Assembly (NCBI GenBank): GCA_946547205.1
Contig: CAMNPA010000015.1
Span: 1 to 11,062 of the forward strand
Reading direction: 5' to 3'
Length of the DNA: 11,062 bases
From: an uncultured Selenomonadales bacterium
GTDB lineage: Bacteria; Bacillota; Negativicutes; Selenomonadales; Selenomonadaceae
Below the pieces are notes generated by a model. That model was not told where the DNA came from. It saw nothing but the letters and a program-made list of their open reading frames with translations, and searched no databases. Shown piece after piece: positions 1-5,990 of this stretch. The translations under genes and the position numbers were made by a program. Positions within the stretch are counted from its first letter, which is position 1. Every line of letters starts with the position of its first letter.

Positions 1-76
1 ACCAAATCTCAACGGGCTTGACGACGGAAATTTTTACGATTTGTTGAGCGTGCGGCGGCAACGTGACGTTGCATCC
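1..76 (-). repeat. U32 tail repeat, copy 1 (may extend past the left edge)
   Basis: This 76-bp block is nearly identical to 126-201 (2 mismatches by eye). It encodes GCNVTLPPHAQQIVKI and the KPVEIW tail on the minus strand. The window begins inside it, so its true left end is unknown. Confidence 0.85.
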
Positions 77-100
77 GGTGAGCACTACAAATTTTTTCAC
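1..100 (-). pseudogene. Small ORF carrying a U32 C-terminal tail copy, runs off the left edge
   Basis: A GTG at 98-100 opens a leftward reading frame that reaches the window edge. Its start overlaps the stop of the preceding tail-copy ORF (TGA at 97-99), and a GAGGA-type ribosome binding site lies about 10 nt upstream. The peptide begins VKKFVVLTGCNVTLP and then gives PHAQQIVKISVVKPVEIW, which is the C-terminal tail of the U32 protein encoded upstream (PHAQQLVTISVVKPVEIW). The head differs from that of the neighbouring copy. I see no domain other than the duplicated tail. It is either a translated micro-gene or debris from a partial gene duplication; the frame is intact over the visible part. 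Function unknown. Confidence 0.35.
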
Positions 101-243
101 GGGCTAAATTCCTCGCGCATTAACGACCAAATCTCAACGGGCTTGACGACAGAAATTTTTACGATTTGTTGAGCGTGCGGAGGCAACGTGACGTTGCATC
201 CAATGGACGCGCCTAAAAGTTTCAACATATCGAAGTCATTCAC
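97..243 (-). pseudogene. 48-codon ORF made of a novel head plus a U32 C-terminal tail copy
   Basis: Reading leftward from a GTG at 241-243, this ORF starts 15 nt after the stop of the U32 gene and ends at a TGA (97-99) overlapping the next start. The head (VNDFDMLKLLGASI) has no resemblance to the U32 protein. From GCNVTLP onward it matches the next copy, and from PHAQQIV onward it matches the end of the U32 protein, including KPVEIWSLM. The frame is also open upstream to a TTG inside the U32 gene (283-285), but that would sit inside the U32 tail. A GGAG lies only 4 nt before the GTG, so translation is uncertain; the internal ATG of the DFDM peptide is an alternative start. I infer a partial duplication of the U32 3' end fused to unrelated sequence. 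No function is claimed. Confidence 0.35.
126..201 (-). repeat. U32 tail repeat, copy 2
   Basis: This is the second 76-bp copy, 49 bp from copy 1. It differs from copy 1 at two positions, and both copies keep the same reading frame. The 49-bp and 79-bp stretches on its two sides do not resemble each other. Confidence 0.85.
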
Positions 244-257
244 CGCGCTCCAAATTT

Positions 258-1478
258 TCAAGACAAGCTCCTCATCAGTGACCAAATCTCAACGGGCTTG
301 ACGACGGAAATTGTGACGAGCTGTTGAGCGTGCGGAGCCGATGAAATTTCTTGACCGTCAACGTCGCGCATTGAAGTTATCGTCTGCGAAAAAGTTTCGT
401 CGTGCGGCTGAAGAAATTCCACGCGTTGATTGAGTTCAAACTTTCCGCGCTGTTCAATCGTCGCCGTCATTGTTGAGCCGTCGAATTCGCGAACGATGCC
501 TAAAAAATTTACGGAGCGATTCGGCTTCGAGGTCGAATAAATTTCAGTCGGCTTGTTGTCGCTCATGAAAAAGCCTGTCGTGTACGGTCGGTGCGCAACT
601 TTGTTCAATTCGGAAAGCCATTCGTCGCGGATAAAAAATTCGTCGGGATTGGCAAAGTAAGAATCAATCGCCGCACGATAAACTTTGACGACGCCCGCAA
701 CGTAATTAACGCTTTTCATGCGCCCTTCAATCTTCAAGCTTGCGACGCCGCTTTGAATCACCTTGTCGATATTCGGCAGCAGACACAAATCTTTTGAGTT
801 CATGACGTAGGAGCCGCGATTGTCTTCGCCGACGGGAAAAAATTCGCCGTCGCGAGTCTCTTCAACCAAACGATATTTCCAGCGGCAAGAATGAGTACAC
901 GCGCCTTGATTTGCATCGCGCCCCGTCAAAAATTTCGACAGCCAACAGCGTCCGGAATAGGAAATGCACATTGCGCCGTGAACGAAAATTTCAAGCTCCG
1001 CCGCGCAGTTCGACTTGATGTCTAAAATTTCGTCGCGAGTGAGTTCACGGGCAAGGACGATTCTTTTCGCGCCGAGTTCGTGAAAAAATTTCGCCGCTTG
1101 AAAATTCGTGACGTTCGCCTGTGTGCTGATGTGAATGTTCAACGCGAATTCTTTTGCCAAATTCAGAACGCCCAAATCAGAGACCAACACCGCGTCGACG
1201 CCCGCACGTTTCAAAAATTTCAGATAGTCGGCAAGGTCATCGAGATCAGCATTGTGAGCGAAAATATTCACAGCGGCATAAATTTTTTTGTCGAGCGCGT
1301 GAGTGAATTCGACGGCTTGCAAAATTTCTTCGCGCGTGAAGTTGTCGCCGTAAGCACGCAGGCTGAAATTTTTTCCGCCGAAATAAACAGCGTCGGCACC
1401 GTAAATCAGCGCGGCTTGCAACTTCTCAAAATTCCCTGCCGGTGCCAAAAGTTCGGGCTTAACGATATTGATTGACAA
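258..1478 (-). CDS. Peptidase U32 family protein (TrhP/YrrO-like)
   Basis: A 406-residue protein of the U32 family. Despite the peptidase name, bacterial members of this branch (TrhP, YegQ, YrrO) work in prephenate-dependent hydroxylation of uridine 34 of tRNAs, and a related member modifies 23S rRNA. Visible signatures are the N-terminal PELLAPAGNFEKLQAAL (8-24), GADAVYFGG (27-35), the core FVHGAMCISYSGRCWLS (165-181), GRDANQGACTHSC (186-198), MNSKDLCLL (226-234) and SLKIEGRMKS (247-256). C171, C178, C194 or C198, and C232 are candidates for the iron-sulfur ligands of the family. The start is a TTG at 1476-1478, overlapping mltG by 20 nt, with GAGGAG 10 nt upstream (1489-1494). It is the last complete gene of the ireB operon. 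The C-terminal segment PHAQQLVTISVVKPVEIW is the piece duplicated twice downstream. Family certain; substrate inferred. Confidence 0.93.
   Translation of the reverse strand: MSINIVKPELLAPAGNFEKLQAALIYGADAVYFGGKNFSLRAYGDNFTREEILQAVEFTHALDKKIYAAVNIFAHNADLDDLADYLKFLKRAGVDAVLVSDLGVLNLAKEFALNIHISTQANVTNFQAAKFFHELGAKRIVLARELTRDEILDIKSNCAAELEIFVHGAMCISYSGRCWLSKFLTGRDANQGACTHSCRWKYRLVEETRDGEFFPVGEDNRGSYVMNSKDLCLLPNIDKVIQSGVASLKIEGRMKSVNYVAGVVKVYRAAIDSYFANPDEFFIRDEWLSELNKVAHRPYTTGFFMSDNKPTEIYSTSKPNRSVNFLGIVREFDGSTMTATIEQRGKFELNQRVEFLQPHDETFSQTITSMRDVDGQEISSAPHAQQLVTISVVKPVEIWSLMRSLS
281..336 (-). repeat. U32 tail repeat, copy 3 (the native 3' end of the U32 gene)
   Basis: This is the probable parental copy, lying inside the U32 coding sequence and encoding HAQQLVTISVVKPVEIWS. 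It matches copy 2 over about 56 bp with roughly 5 mismatches. Similarity stops after 336, where copies 1 and 2 switch to the GCNVTLP-coding segment while this one continues into the U32 gene body. Confidence 0.8.
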
Positions 1479-2646
1479 GTTTCATGTGCTCCTCGTAAGT
1501 CGTGGCATAATGATTGTGACCGCGACGGTCGGCGACAAAGTAAAGATAATCGGTCTCTGCAGGATGAAGTACAGCAGTTATCGACGCCATGCCGGGATTT
1601 GCAATCGGTCCCGGCGGCAGTCCCATATGCTGATAAGTGTTGTACGGCGAATCAATTTGCGTGTCTTCGATTGAAACGTCTTCCTTCGGCGTGTCCATCA
1701 AATATTGCAACGTTGCGTCGGTTTGCAGCGGCATGTTGAGCTTGAGACGTTTCAACAGCACCTGCGCGACAATCGGACGGTCTTCAGGGAAACGAACTTC
1801 GCGTTCAACGAGTGATGCCAACGTTATCAAATCGTAAATCGACAAATTCATTTCCGCCGCACGTTTACGCAAGCCGCTGGACAATCGCTCATCAAAATTT
1901 TGCGCCATCAACTTCATAATCTCATCAAGTTCCATGTCGCTTTCGACGCTGTAGGTGTCGGGAAATAAAAAACCTTCCGCCGCGTAGTGAACGTCCTTGT
2001 GCTTTTTCATGTAGTCATAGGGCGCGAAGTCGACGGCAGCCTTGAGGAATTCTTCTTTGTCAGCAAGGTCGAGACTTTGCAGACGTTCGGCAATTTCTTT
2101 GACGCCGAAGCCTTCGGGTATCGTGAATTTAATCAAACGCTTTTCGCCGGTCAAAAGTTTCGCGAAAACTTCATCGTCTTCCATGTCGGCAGTGAACGTG
2201 TAAGAGCCGGGTCGGAGCTTGTCGTCGTAGCCGCGCAGTCGAGCGAGAATTCTAAACTTCCATTTGCTCTTGATAACGCCCTTTTCCGCGAGCTTGTCGG
2301 CAATTTCGGCGGTCGAGTTGCCTTCGCGAATTTTAACGTTAATCGGGTGCTCAATGTCTGATTCGGCGTCAGCAGTGACTTCAGTCGGCACGACGGGCTT
2401 TTGAATTTGCACGACGGACGGATCAGCAACAAGTTGCGCGATACCTACGGCAATCACGCACAGGAAAACGGCAATCGCGACGTTGCGAACGTAATGCCAG
2501 GAAATTTCTTCCGGCAGTCCGCCGAGCCACACGTTGAGCTTGTTTAGCGGAGAATTTTTTTTGCCTGCGCGGCGCGACGGAATTTTAATTTCCTGCGTGT
2601 CTTTGTCGTGGTCGACGGTTAATTTTTTGTCATCGGGCTTGCTCAT
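1459..2646 (-). CDS. mltG: Endolytic transglycosylase MltG (YceG family)
   Basis: A 395-residue inner-membrane protein that cleaves nascent glycan strands and leaves a 1,6-anhydro-MurNAc end, so helping to set glycan length. The N-terminus is charged and cytoplasmic (1-50), followed by one membrane helix (about 53-72, HYVRNVAIAVFLCVIAVGIA region), a LysM-like segment (about 100-160) and the YceG domain (about 170-390). Landmarks are EGFLFPDTY (234-242), the catalytic-glutamate motif LASLVERE (276-283, E281 corresponding to the essential Glu of the family), the LQTDATLQY block (307-315) and GLPPGPIANPG (342-352). The ATG overlaps the DUF1292 stop as ATGA (2643-2646), with GAGGAA just upstream, so translation is probably coupled. 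The 50-residue cytoplasmic tail ahead of the helix is long compared with E. coli MltG but common in Firmicutes. Confidence 0.96.
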   Translation of the reverse strand: MSKPDDKKLTVDHDKDTQEIKIPSRRAGKKNSPLNKLNVWLGGLPEEISWHYVRNVAIAVFLCVIAVGIAQLVADPSVVQIQKPVVPTEVTADAESDIEHPINVKIREGNSTAEIADKLAEKGVIKSKWKFRILARLRGYDDKLRPGSYTFTADMEDDEVFAKLLTGEKRLIKFTIPEGFGVKEIAERLQSLDLADKEEFLKAAVDFAPYDYMKKHKDVHYAAEGFLFPDTYSVESDMELDEIMKLMAQNFDERLSSGLRKRAAEMNLSIYDLITLASLVEREVRFPEDRPIVAQVLLKRLKLNMPLQTDATLQYLMDTPKEDVSIEDTQIDSPYNTYQHMGLPPGPIANPGMASITAVLHPAETDYLYFVADRRGHNHYATTYEEHMKLVNQYR

Positions 2647-2954
2647 TCTTCCTCGTCCAAAAGTTTTTCGTAAGCCGCTTGAACTTTATCGAATTCTTCA
2701 TCGGTGGGCTCAATGTATTCTTCCTCGCCGTCCGCGTTGACGACAATTTTCGCAATGATAACGTCGTCGTCCTCGCAGCCGCAATCGCAATGTTCGTCGT
2801 GATCGTGCTCGTCTTTGACTTCGACAAGGAGCGCGAAATTTTCGCCGTCAACGGGAATAATCATCTCTTCGACGTAATAGAAAACGTTGCCGTCCTCGTC
2901 GGTCATCTCAATCAAAATATCATCGTCCAAAATTTCTTCGCGTTTATCAGTCAT
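2643..2954 (-). CDS. DUF1292 domain protein (YrzB-like)
   Basis: A 103-residue, very acidic protein with the DUF1292 pattern: ILIEMTDEDGNVFYYVEEMI early, an ALLVEV strand, and a C-terminal EEEYIEPTDEEFDKV segment. The family has no settled biochemical role, but it is regularly encoded between ruvX and mltG in Firmicutes, as here. A short metal-ligand-like cluster interrupts the middle: H50, H52, H55, C56, C58 and C60 (EHDHDEHCDCGC), next to acidic residues. The start is an ATG at 2952-2954, directly after the ruvX stop, with AAAGGAGA 8-9 nt upstream inside the ruvX end. Metal binding is my inference from composition. Confidence 0.9.
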   Translation of the reverse strand: MTDKREEILDDDILIEMTDEDGNVFYYVEEMIIPVDGENFALLVEVKDEHDHDEHCDCGCEDDDVIIAKIVVNADGEEEYIEPTDEEFDKVQAAYEKLLDEEE

Positions 2955-3377
2955 CTAAAAATCTCCTTTCGTACTGTCCAGATACCCTTGCAAGATATAA
3001 ACCGCCGCCATCTTGTCGATAACTTTTTTGCGCTTTCGACGACTGACATCAGCCTCAATCAGCGAACGAGTTGCCGCGACTGTGCTTAGCCGTTCGTCCC
3101 AAAAGACTTGCTTGACGGCGGGAAAGGTCGTTGCGATTTTCGCCGCGAATTTTCTCACGAGTTCACAACGCGTGCCTTCGGTGCCGTCCATATTTTTTGG
3201 CAAGCCGATGACAAAAGTTGTCGCCTCGAATTGCGCAACGAGTTCGCCGAGTCGTTTCAAGTCGTCTTTGTTTGACGTGCGGCGAATCGTTTCAACGCCC
3301 TGAGCAGTCAAGCCGAGCAAGTCACTCACTGCCACGCCGATTGTCTTGTCGCCGATGTCCAGTGCAAGTGCTCTCAA
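2955..3377 (-). CDS. ruvX: Holliday junction resolvase-like / pre-16S rRNA nuclease RuvX (YqgF)
   Basis: A 140-residue RNase H-fold protein of the usual family length. In E. coli, YqgF completes 5' maturation of 16S rRNA; a junction-resolvase role was the older proposal. Visible motifs are LALDIGDKTIGVAVSD (4-19, with the first acidic residue D7), VIGLPKNMDG (56-65), the second acidic site WDERLST (93-99) and IDKMAAVYIL (120-129, with D121), preceded by the basic stretch SRRKRKK. The start is a TTG (3375-3377) overlapping the ireB stop as TTGA, with GGAG about 9 nt upstream. The residue after the start and the motif spacing fit other RuvX proteins. Translation is coupled to ireB. Confidence 0.95.
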   Translation of the reverse strand: MRALALDIGDKTIGVAVSDLLGLTAQGVETIRRTSNKDDLKRLGELVAQFEATTFVIGLPKNMDGTEGTRCELVRKFAAKIATTFPAVKQVFWDERLSTVAATRSLIEADVSRRKRKKVIDKMAAVYILQGYLDSTKGDF

Positions 3378-3655
3378 CGTTTGTTCTCCAATCGATCCAA
3401 ATATGTGCGCACGAGTTCTTCAAGCAGTTCATCGCGTTCAACTTTGCGAATCTTGCTGCGCGCCTCAAGGTGGCTTGTCACATAAGCCGGGTCGCCGCTC
3501 AAAAGATAGCCGACGAGTTGATGCACAGGATTATAACCTTTTTCAGTCATTGCGCGATATGCGTTCTTTATGACCTTTTCCGCACGATTTTCTTCCAAGC
3601 CGAAGCTGAACATTCTGGTTTCGTCGCTAACGGTTTTGGTTTCGTCGCCGTTCAT
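3374..3655 (-). CDS. ireB: IreB family regulatory phosphoprotein (UPF0297/YrzL)
   Basis: A 93-residue cytoplasmic protein. In enterococci IreB is phosphorylated on threonine by the PASTA kinase IreK and acts in cell-envelope stress and cephalosporin tolerance. The match is close: DETRMFSFGL near the N-terminus, EKGYNPVHQLVGYLLSGDPAYV in the middle (39-60), and RDELLEELVRTYLDRL at the end. The frame is open 20 codons further upstream, but the ATG at 3653-3655 is preceded by AAGGAG at a 7-nt spacing, and family members begin close to the DETRMF motif, so I use this start. It is the first gene of the leftward operon, behind the promoter at 3687-3715. alaS, its usual upstream neighbour, is not here; mtaB is. 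Confidence 0.95.
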   Translation of the reverse strand: MNGDETKTVSDETRMFSFGLEENRAEKVIKNAYRAMTEKGYNPVHQLVGYLLSGDPAYVTSHLEARSKIRKVERDELLEELVRTYLDRLENKR

Positions 3656-3662
3656 GTAATCA

Positions 3663-3668
3663 CTCCTT
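3663..3668 (-). promoter_or_regulatory. Ribosome binding site of ireB
   Basis: AAGGAG read on the minus strand, 7 nt before the ATG at 3653-3655. It decides this start over the longer open frame reaching 3715. Confidence 0.8.
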
Positions 3669-3686
3669 AGCAAAACTTTTTCGGGC

Positions 3687-3715
3687 ATTGTACAACAAAA
3701 AGGGACAAGGGACAA
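3687..3715 (-). promoter_or_regulatory. Promoter of the ireB-ruvX-DUF1292-mltG-U32 operon
   Basis: Read on the minus strand: TTGTCC (3710-3715), 17 nt, then TACAAT (3687-3692). The -10 box matches 5 of 6 consensus bases and the -35 box 4 of 6. Predicted transcription starts near 3680, leaving a leader of about 25 nt with the ribosome binding site. The -35 box lies inside a heptamer repeat (AAGGGAC units on the plus strand). Confidence 0.6.
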
Positions 3716-3716
3716 G
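3700..3716. repeat. Short heptamer repeat, about 2.4 units of AAGGGAC
   Basis: Two full AAGGGAC units (3700-3706, 3707-3713) and a partial third. It resembles the TAGGGAC repeat at 5147-5177, and on the minus strand it supplies the -35 box of the ireB promoter. Confidence 0.6.
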
Positions 3717-3757
3717 AAATTTTCTTAGGTTGTGTTGGTAAATTGCATTTGGCATTC

Positions 3758-3831
3758 GGCGTGTAAATTTCTTTTTACGTTTAGGATCTACTTTTTCTTT
3801 GCTGCTAATGCGTCCATGCGCGCCGGGTCTC
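3758..3831 (-). repeat. Dispersed intergenic repeat, copy A (after mtaB)
   Basis: A 74-bp element whose minus-strand sequence matches 7369-7438 on the plus strand with 3 mismatches plus a 3-nt and a 1-nt insertion (about 96% over aligned bases, by eye). It starts about 26 nt past the mtaB stop and reads in the same direction as mtaB. One frame gives PGAHGRISSKEKVDPK. The 3-nt gap keeps that frame, but the 1-nt gap breaks it after VDPK, so coding is doubtful. No strong hairpin is visible; only a short GGCG/CGCC pairing of its ends is possible. Confidence 0.85.
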
Positions 3832-3857
3832 GATTGATACAAGTCGTTACGAAAATT

Positions 3858-5201
3858 TCAAGTCATTGACGCGCCGATAACTCCGTCGCGAAAAATTTTG
3901 TCGACGCTGACTTTGACGACCGAGCCGAGTTCAATGCCGCTGTCCGGAACGTAAACGCGCACATAATTTTTTGTCAAGCCGTCGACAATGCCGTCCGTTG
4001 AAGTCTCCGCGATTATCTCAACCGTTTTGCCGATAAGTCGTTCCGAAAATTTTTCAGCCTTCGCACGCGACAATTCGACTGCTAAATTTGCACGAGCTTT
4101 TTTTGTCTGCTGCGGAATTTGATTCGGCATCGACGCCGCCAACGTTCCTGCACGCGCCGAATACGGGAAGACGTGAATTTTGCTGAACGGTTGCTTGCGA
4201 ACGAATTCGATTGTCTCCGCGAAAAGTTCATCGGTCTCGCCCGGAAAGCCCGCGATTAAATCTGTGCCGATTGAAATGTTTGGAACTTCGTCGACGAGCC
4301 GCGCAGTCAGTTCCGCAAAATTTTTCGTCGTGTATGGTCGGCGCATTGCCCGCAAAATTTCATCGCTGCCCGATTGCAACGGCAAATGTACATGATTACA
4401 AAGTCTCGAATCATTTTTCAGCAGGTCAATCAGCGCGTCGGACATTTCAACCGATTCGATTGAGCCGAGCCGTAAACGCAATGGATTTGCCGCGTCAAGG
4501 ACAGTGTTCACCGCGTCGACGAGAGAAATTTTTTCGCGCAAGTCACGACCATACGCGCCGATATGAATGCCCGTCAAAACAATTTCCTTGTAGCCCGCAG
4601 ATTTCAGCTCCAAACTTTCCGCGCGAATACTTTCAAGGCTGCGACTGCGAACGCGTCCGCGAACGTAAGGGATAATGCAGTAGGCGCAAAAATTATTGCA
4701 ACCGTCCTCGATTTTCAGAAAGGCTCGCGTGCGATGCGGACTGTGCGGCAGTTCCTCGAAGATGTGAATGTCGTCGACGCTGCCGACTTGAAAAATTTTT
4801 TCGCCGCGATTTTTTAACACGGTCTCGACAAGCTCAACAATGCGCGTCCTGTCTTTTGTGCCGATAATCACGTCCACGCCGTCAATTTTGGCGATTTGCT
4901 CCGGCTCACTCTGCGCATAACAACCGACGACGACCAACACGCAATTTTTATTGACGCCCGCCGCACGACGAACCATTTGCCGAGATTTTTGCGAACTGAC
5001 TGCCGTAACTGTGCAAGTGTTGACGACGACGACATCGGCCGCAGAAATTTCCGCCGCGAGTTCATAGCCCGCCGCCGTGAAAAGTTTCAGCATTGCTTCC
5101 GATTCGTATTGATTGACTTTGCAGCCGAGCGTTTGAAAAAAAATTTTAGGGACTAGGGACGAGGGACTAGGGACTAGTTTTTTTTGAATGATTCTGTCCA
5201 T
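3858..5201 (-). CDS. mtaB: tRNA (N6-L-threonylcarbamoyladenosine-C2)-methylthiotransferase MtaB
   Basis: A 447-residue radical-SAM methylthiotransferase that converts t6A37 to ms2t6A37 in tRNAs reading ANN codons. The UPF0004 domain comes first (about 20-140), with FFQTLGCKVNQYESEAM (C27), VVNTCTVTAVSSQKSRQ (C63) and VVGCYAQSEP (C94), the three ligands of the second cluster. Next is the radical-SAM motif GCNNFCAYCIIPYVRGR (C168, C172, C175), and the C-terminus is a TRAM-like RNA-binding segment (about 380-445). Family members normally begin near the KIFFQTLGCKVN segment, so the first 18 or so residues are extra. They are partly encoded by a TAGGGAC heptamer repeat and read LVPSPSSLVP. The ATG at 5199-5201 is 3 nt after the rsmE stop. 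No in-frame ATG, GTG or TTG exists between the repeat and C27, so the repeat is probably translated. Confidence 0.95.
   Translation of the reverse strand: MDRIIQKKLVPSPSSLVPKIFFQTLGCKVNQYESEAMLKLFTAAGYELAAEISAADVVVVNTCTVTAVSSQKSRQMVRRAAGVNKNCVLVVVGCYAQSEPEQIAKIDGVDVIIGTKDRTRIVELVETVLKNRGEKIFQVGSVDDIHIFEELPHSPHRTRAFLKIEDGCNNFCAYCIIPYVRGRVRSRSLESIRAESLELKSAGYKEIVLTGIHIGAYGRDLREKISLVDAVNTVLDAANPLRLRLGSIESVEMSDALIDLLKNDSRLCNHVHLPLQSGSDEILRAMRRPYTTKNFAELTARLVDEVPNISIGTDLIAGFPGETDELFAETIEFVRKQPFSKIHVFPYSARAGTLAASMPNQIPQQTKKARANLAVELSRAKAEKFSERLIGKTVEIIAETSTDGIVDGLTKNYVRVYVPDSGIELGSVVKVSVDKIFRDGVIGASMT
5147..5177. repeat. Heptamer tandem repeat (TAGGGAC x4.4) in the 5' coding end of mtaB
   Basis: Units TAGGGAC, TAGGGAC, GAGGGAC, TAGGGAC plus TAG, in perfect 7-nt register. 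It lies between the mtaB ATG and the first conserved residue. Seven is not a multiple of three, so gain or loss of one unit would shift the frame. Confidence 0.85.
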
Positions 5202-5204
5202 GGC

Positions 5205-5921
5205 TCAATTCATCGATTCATAATTTATCATCGCCAAGACGGAAATTGCGGCAGTGTCAGTCTTCAAGACGCGCTTGCCGAGAGTGACGCTGATTCCGCC
5301 CGCAGATTTTATTGCAAGGACTTCGCGTTCAGTGAAGCCGCCTTCCGGGCCGATAAGCACGAAAATATTTTTGTCGCCGACAGTGCTCAAAACTTCGCGG
5401 ACAGTCGTATCGCGTTCACATTCCCAACAGAAAAGCAACAGCGTATTTGAATTGAGCGGCGAAATTTCTGCAAGCCAATCGTCGAGCGTGCGAATATCTC
5501 CGATTGTCGGAATGGTATCGCGGGCGCACTGTTCGGCAGATTCTTTGGCAATGCGTCTCCAACGTTCAAGCTTATCTTTCGGGCGAGCGATTGTCCTTTC
5601 CGAAATGAGCGGCTCAATCCCGTCAACGCCGAGCTCCGTCGCCTTCTCAATGATGTTGTCGAAACGATTTTGCTTGGGCAGACAATCGGCGAGAATAATT
5701 TTCCTGTCGCTGATGACTTTTTGAATTTCGCTGACACGTCGCGCCATAATCGTCGTTTTATCAAAGTCAATCAGCTCAATTACTGCGCTGTTGCCCGTGC
5801 CATCGACGGCGGTAAGTTTGTCGCCACGTTTGGCGCGCAATGATCGGGCAAGGTGATGCGCATCGTTGCCGCTGATTTTTATCGCGTCGCCGGTTATGTC
5901 CGTCACAAAAACTCTCTTCAT
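5205..5921 (-). CDS. rsmE: 16S rRNA (uracil-1498-N3)-methyltransferase RsmE
   Basis: A 238-residue SPOUT-fold methyltransferase that methylates U1498 of 16S rRNA using S-adenosylmethionine. The N-terminal PUA-like part includes NDAHHLARSLRAKRGD (19-34). The SPOUT domain shows KIILADCLPKQNRFDNIIEKATELGVDGI in pieces (74-102), RWRRIAKESAEQCARDTIP (120-138), the cofactor-loop motif GPEGGF (191-196) and the knot segment LGKRVLKTDTAA (214-225), where the family usually has LG.RILR.ETA. The frame is open to a GTG 5 codons upstream, but that GTG falls inside the ribosome binding site, so I use the ATG at 5919-5921. It is the first gene of a leftward pair with mtaB (3-nt gap), a conserved Firmicute arrangement. 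prmA, often just upstream, is absent. Confidence 0.95.
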   Translation of the reverse strand: MKRVFVTDITGDAIKISGNDAHHLARSLRAKRGDKLTAVDGTGNSAVIELIDFDKTTIMARRVSEIQKVISDRKIILADCLPKQNRFDNIIEKATELGVDGIEPLISERTIARPKDKLERWRRIAKESAEQCARDTIPTIGDIRTLDDWLAEISPLNSNTLLLFCWECERDTTVREVLSTVGDKNIFVLIGPEGGFTEREVLAIKSAGGISVTLGKRVLKTDTAAISVLAMINYESMN

Positions 5922-5926
5922 GCTTG

Positions 5927-5933
5927 CACCTCT
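5927..5933 (-). promoter_or_regulatory. Ribosome binding site of rsmE
   Basis: AGAGGTG on the minus strand, 5 nt before the ATG at 5919-5921. The alternative upstream GTG overlaps this site and is therefore unlikely. Confidence 0.65.
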
Positions 5934-5952
5934 CACAAAAAAAATTTTTCCG

Positions 5953-5981
5953 ATTGTATATCACAGCCGCGCTTTTCGCAA
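5953..5981 (-). promoter_or_regulatory. Promoter of rsmE-mtaB
   Basis: Read on the minus strand: TTGCGA (5976-5981), exactly 17 nt, then TACAAT (5953-5958). This gives 4/6 and 5/6 matches to the sigma-70/sigma-A boxes and a leader of roughly 25 nt before the rsmE start. Confidence 0.6.
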
Positions 5982-5990
5982 ATAAAAATC

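Noticed and set aside
1..336. CRISPR-like array (repeats with differing spacers)
   Set aside because: Repeat length of about 76 bp, unequal spacers (49 and 79 bp), no cas genes, and all copies encode the U32 tail in frame, so they are gene-derived.
3656..3715. 20-codon N-terminal extension of ireB
   Set aside because: It would include the promoter -10 and -35 region and the ribosome binding site; family members start near the DETRMF motif.
3660..3842. 60-codon minus-strand ORF containing PGAHGRISSKEKVDPK
   Set aside because: It spans the dispersed repeat, the heptamer and the ireB promoter. The copy at 7369-7438 loses the frame because of a 1-nt difference, so I treat it as non-coding repeat.
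5922..5936. Upstream GTG start for rsmE
   Set aside because: The GTG lies directly at the ribosome binding site used by the ATG at 5919-5921.
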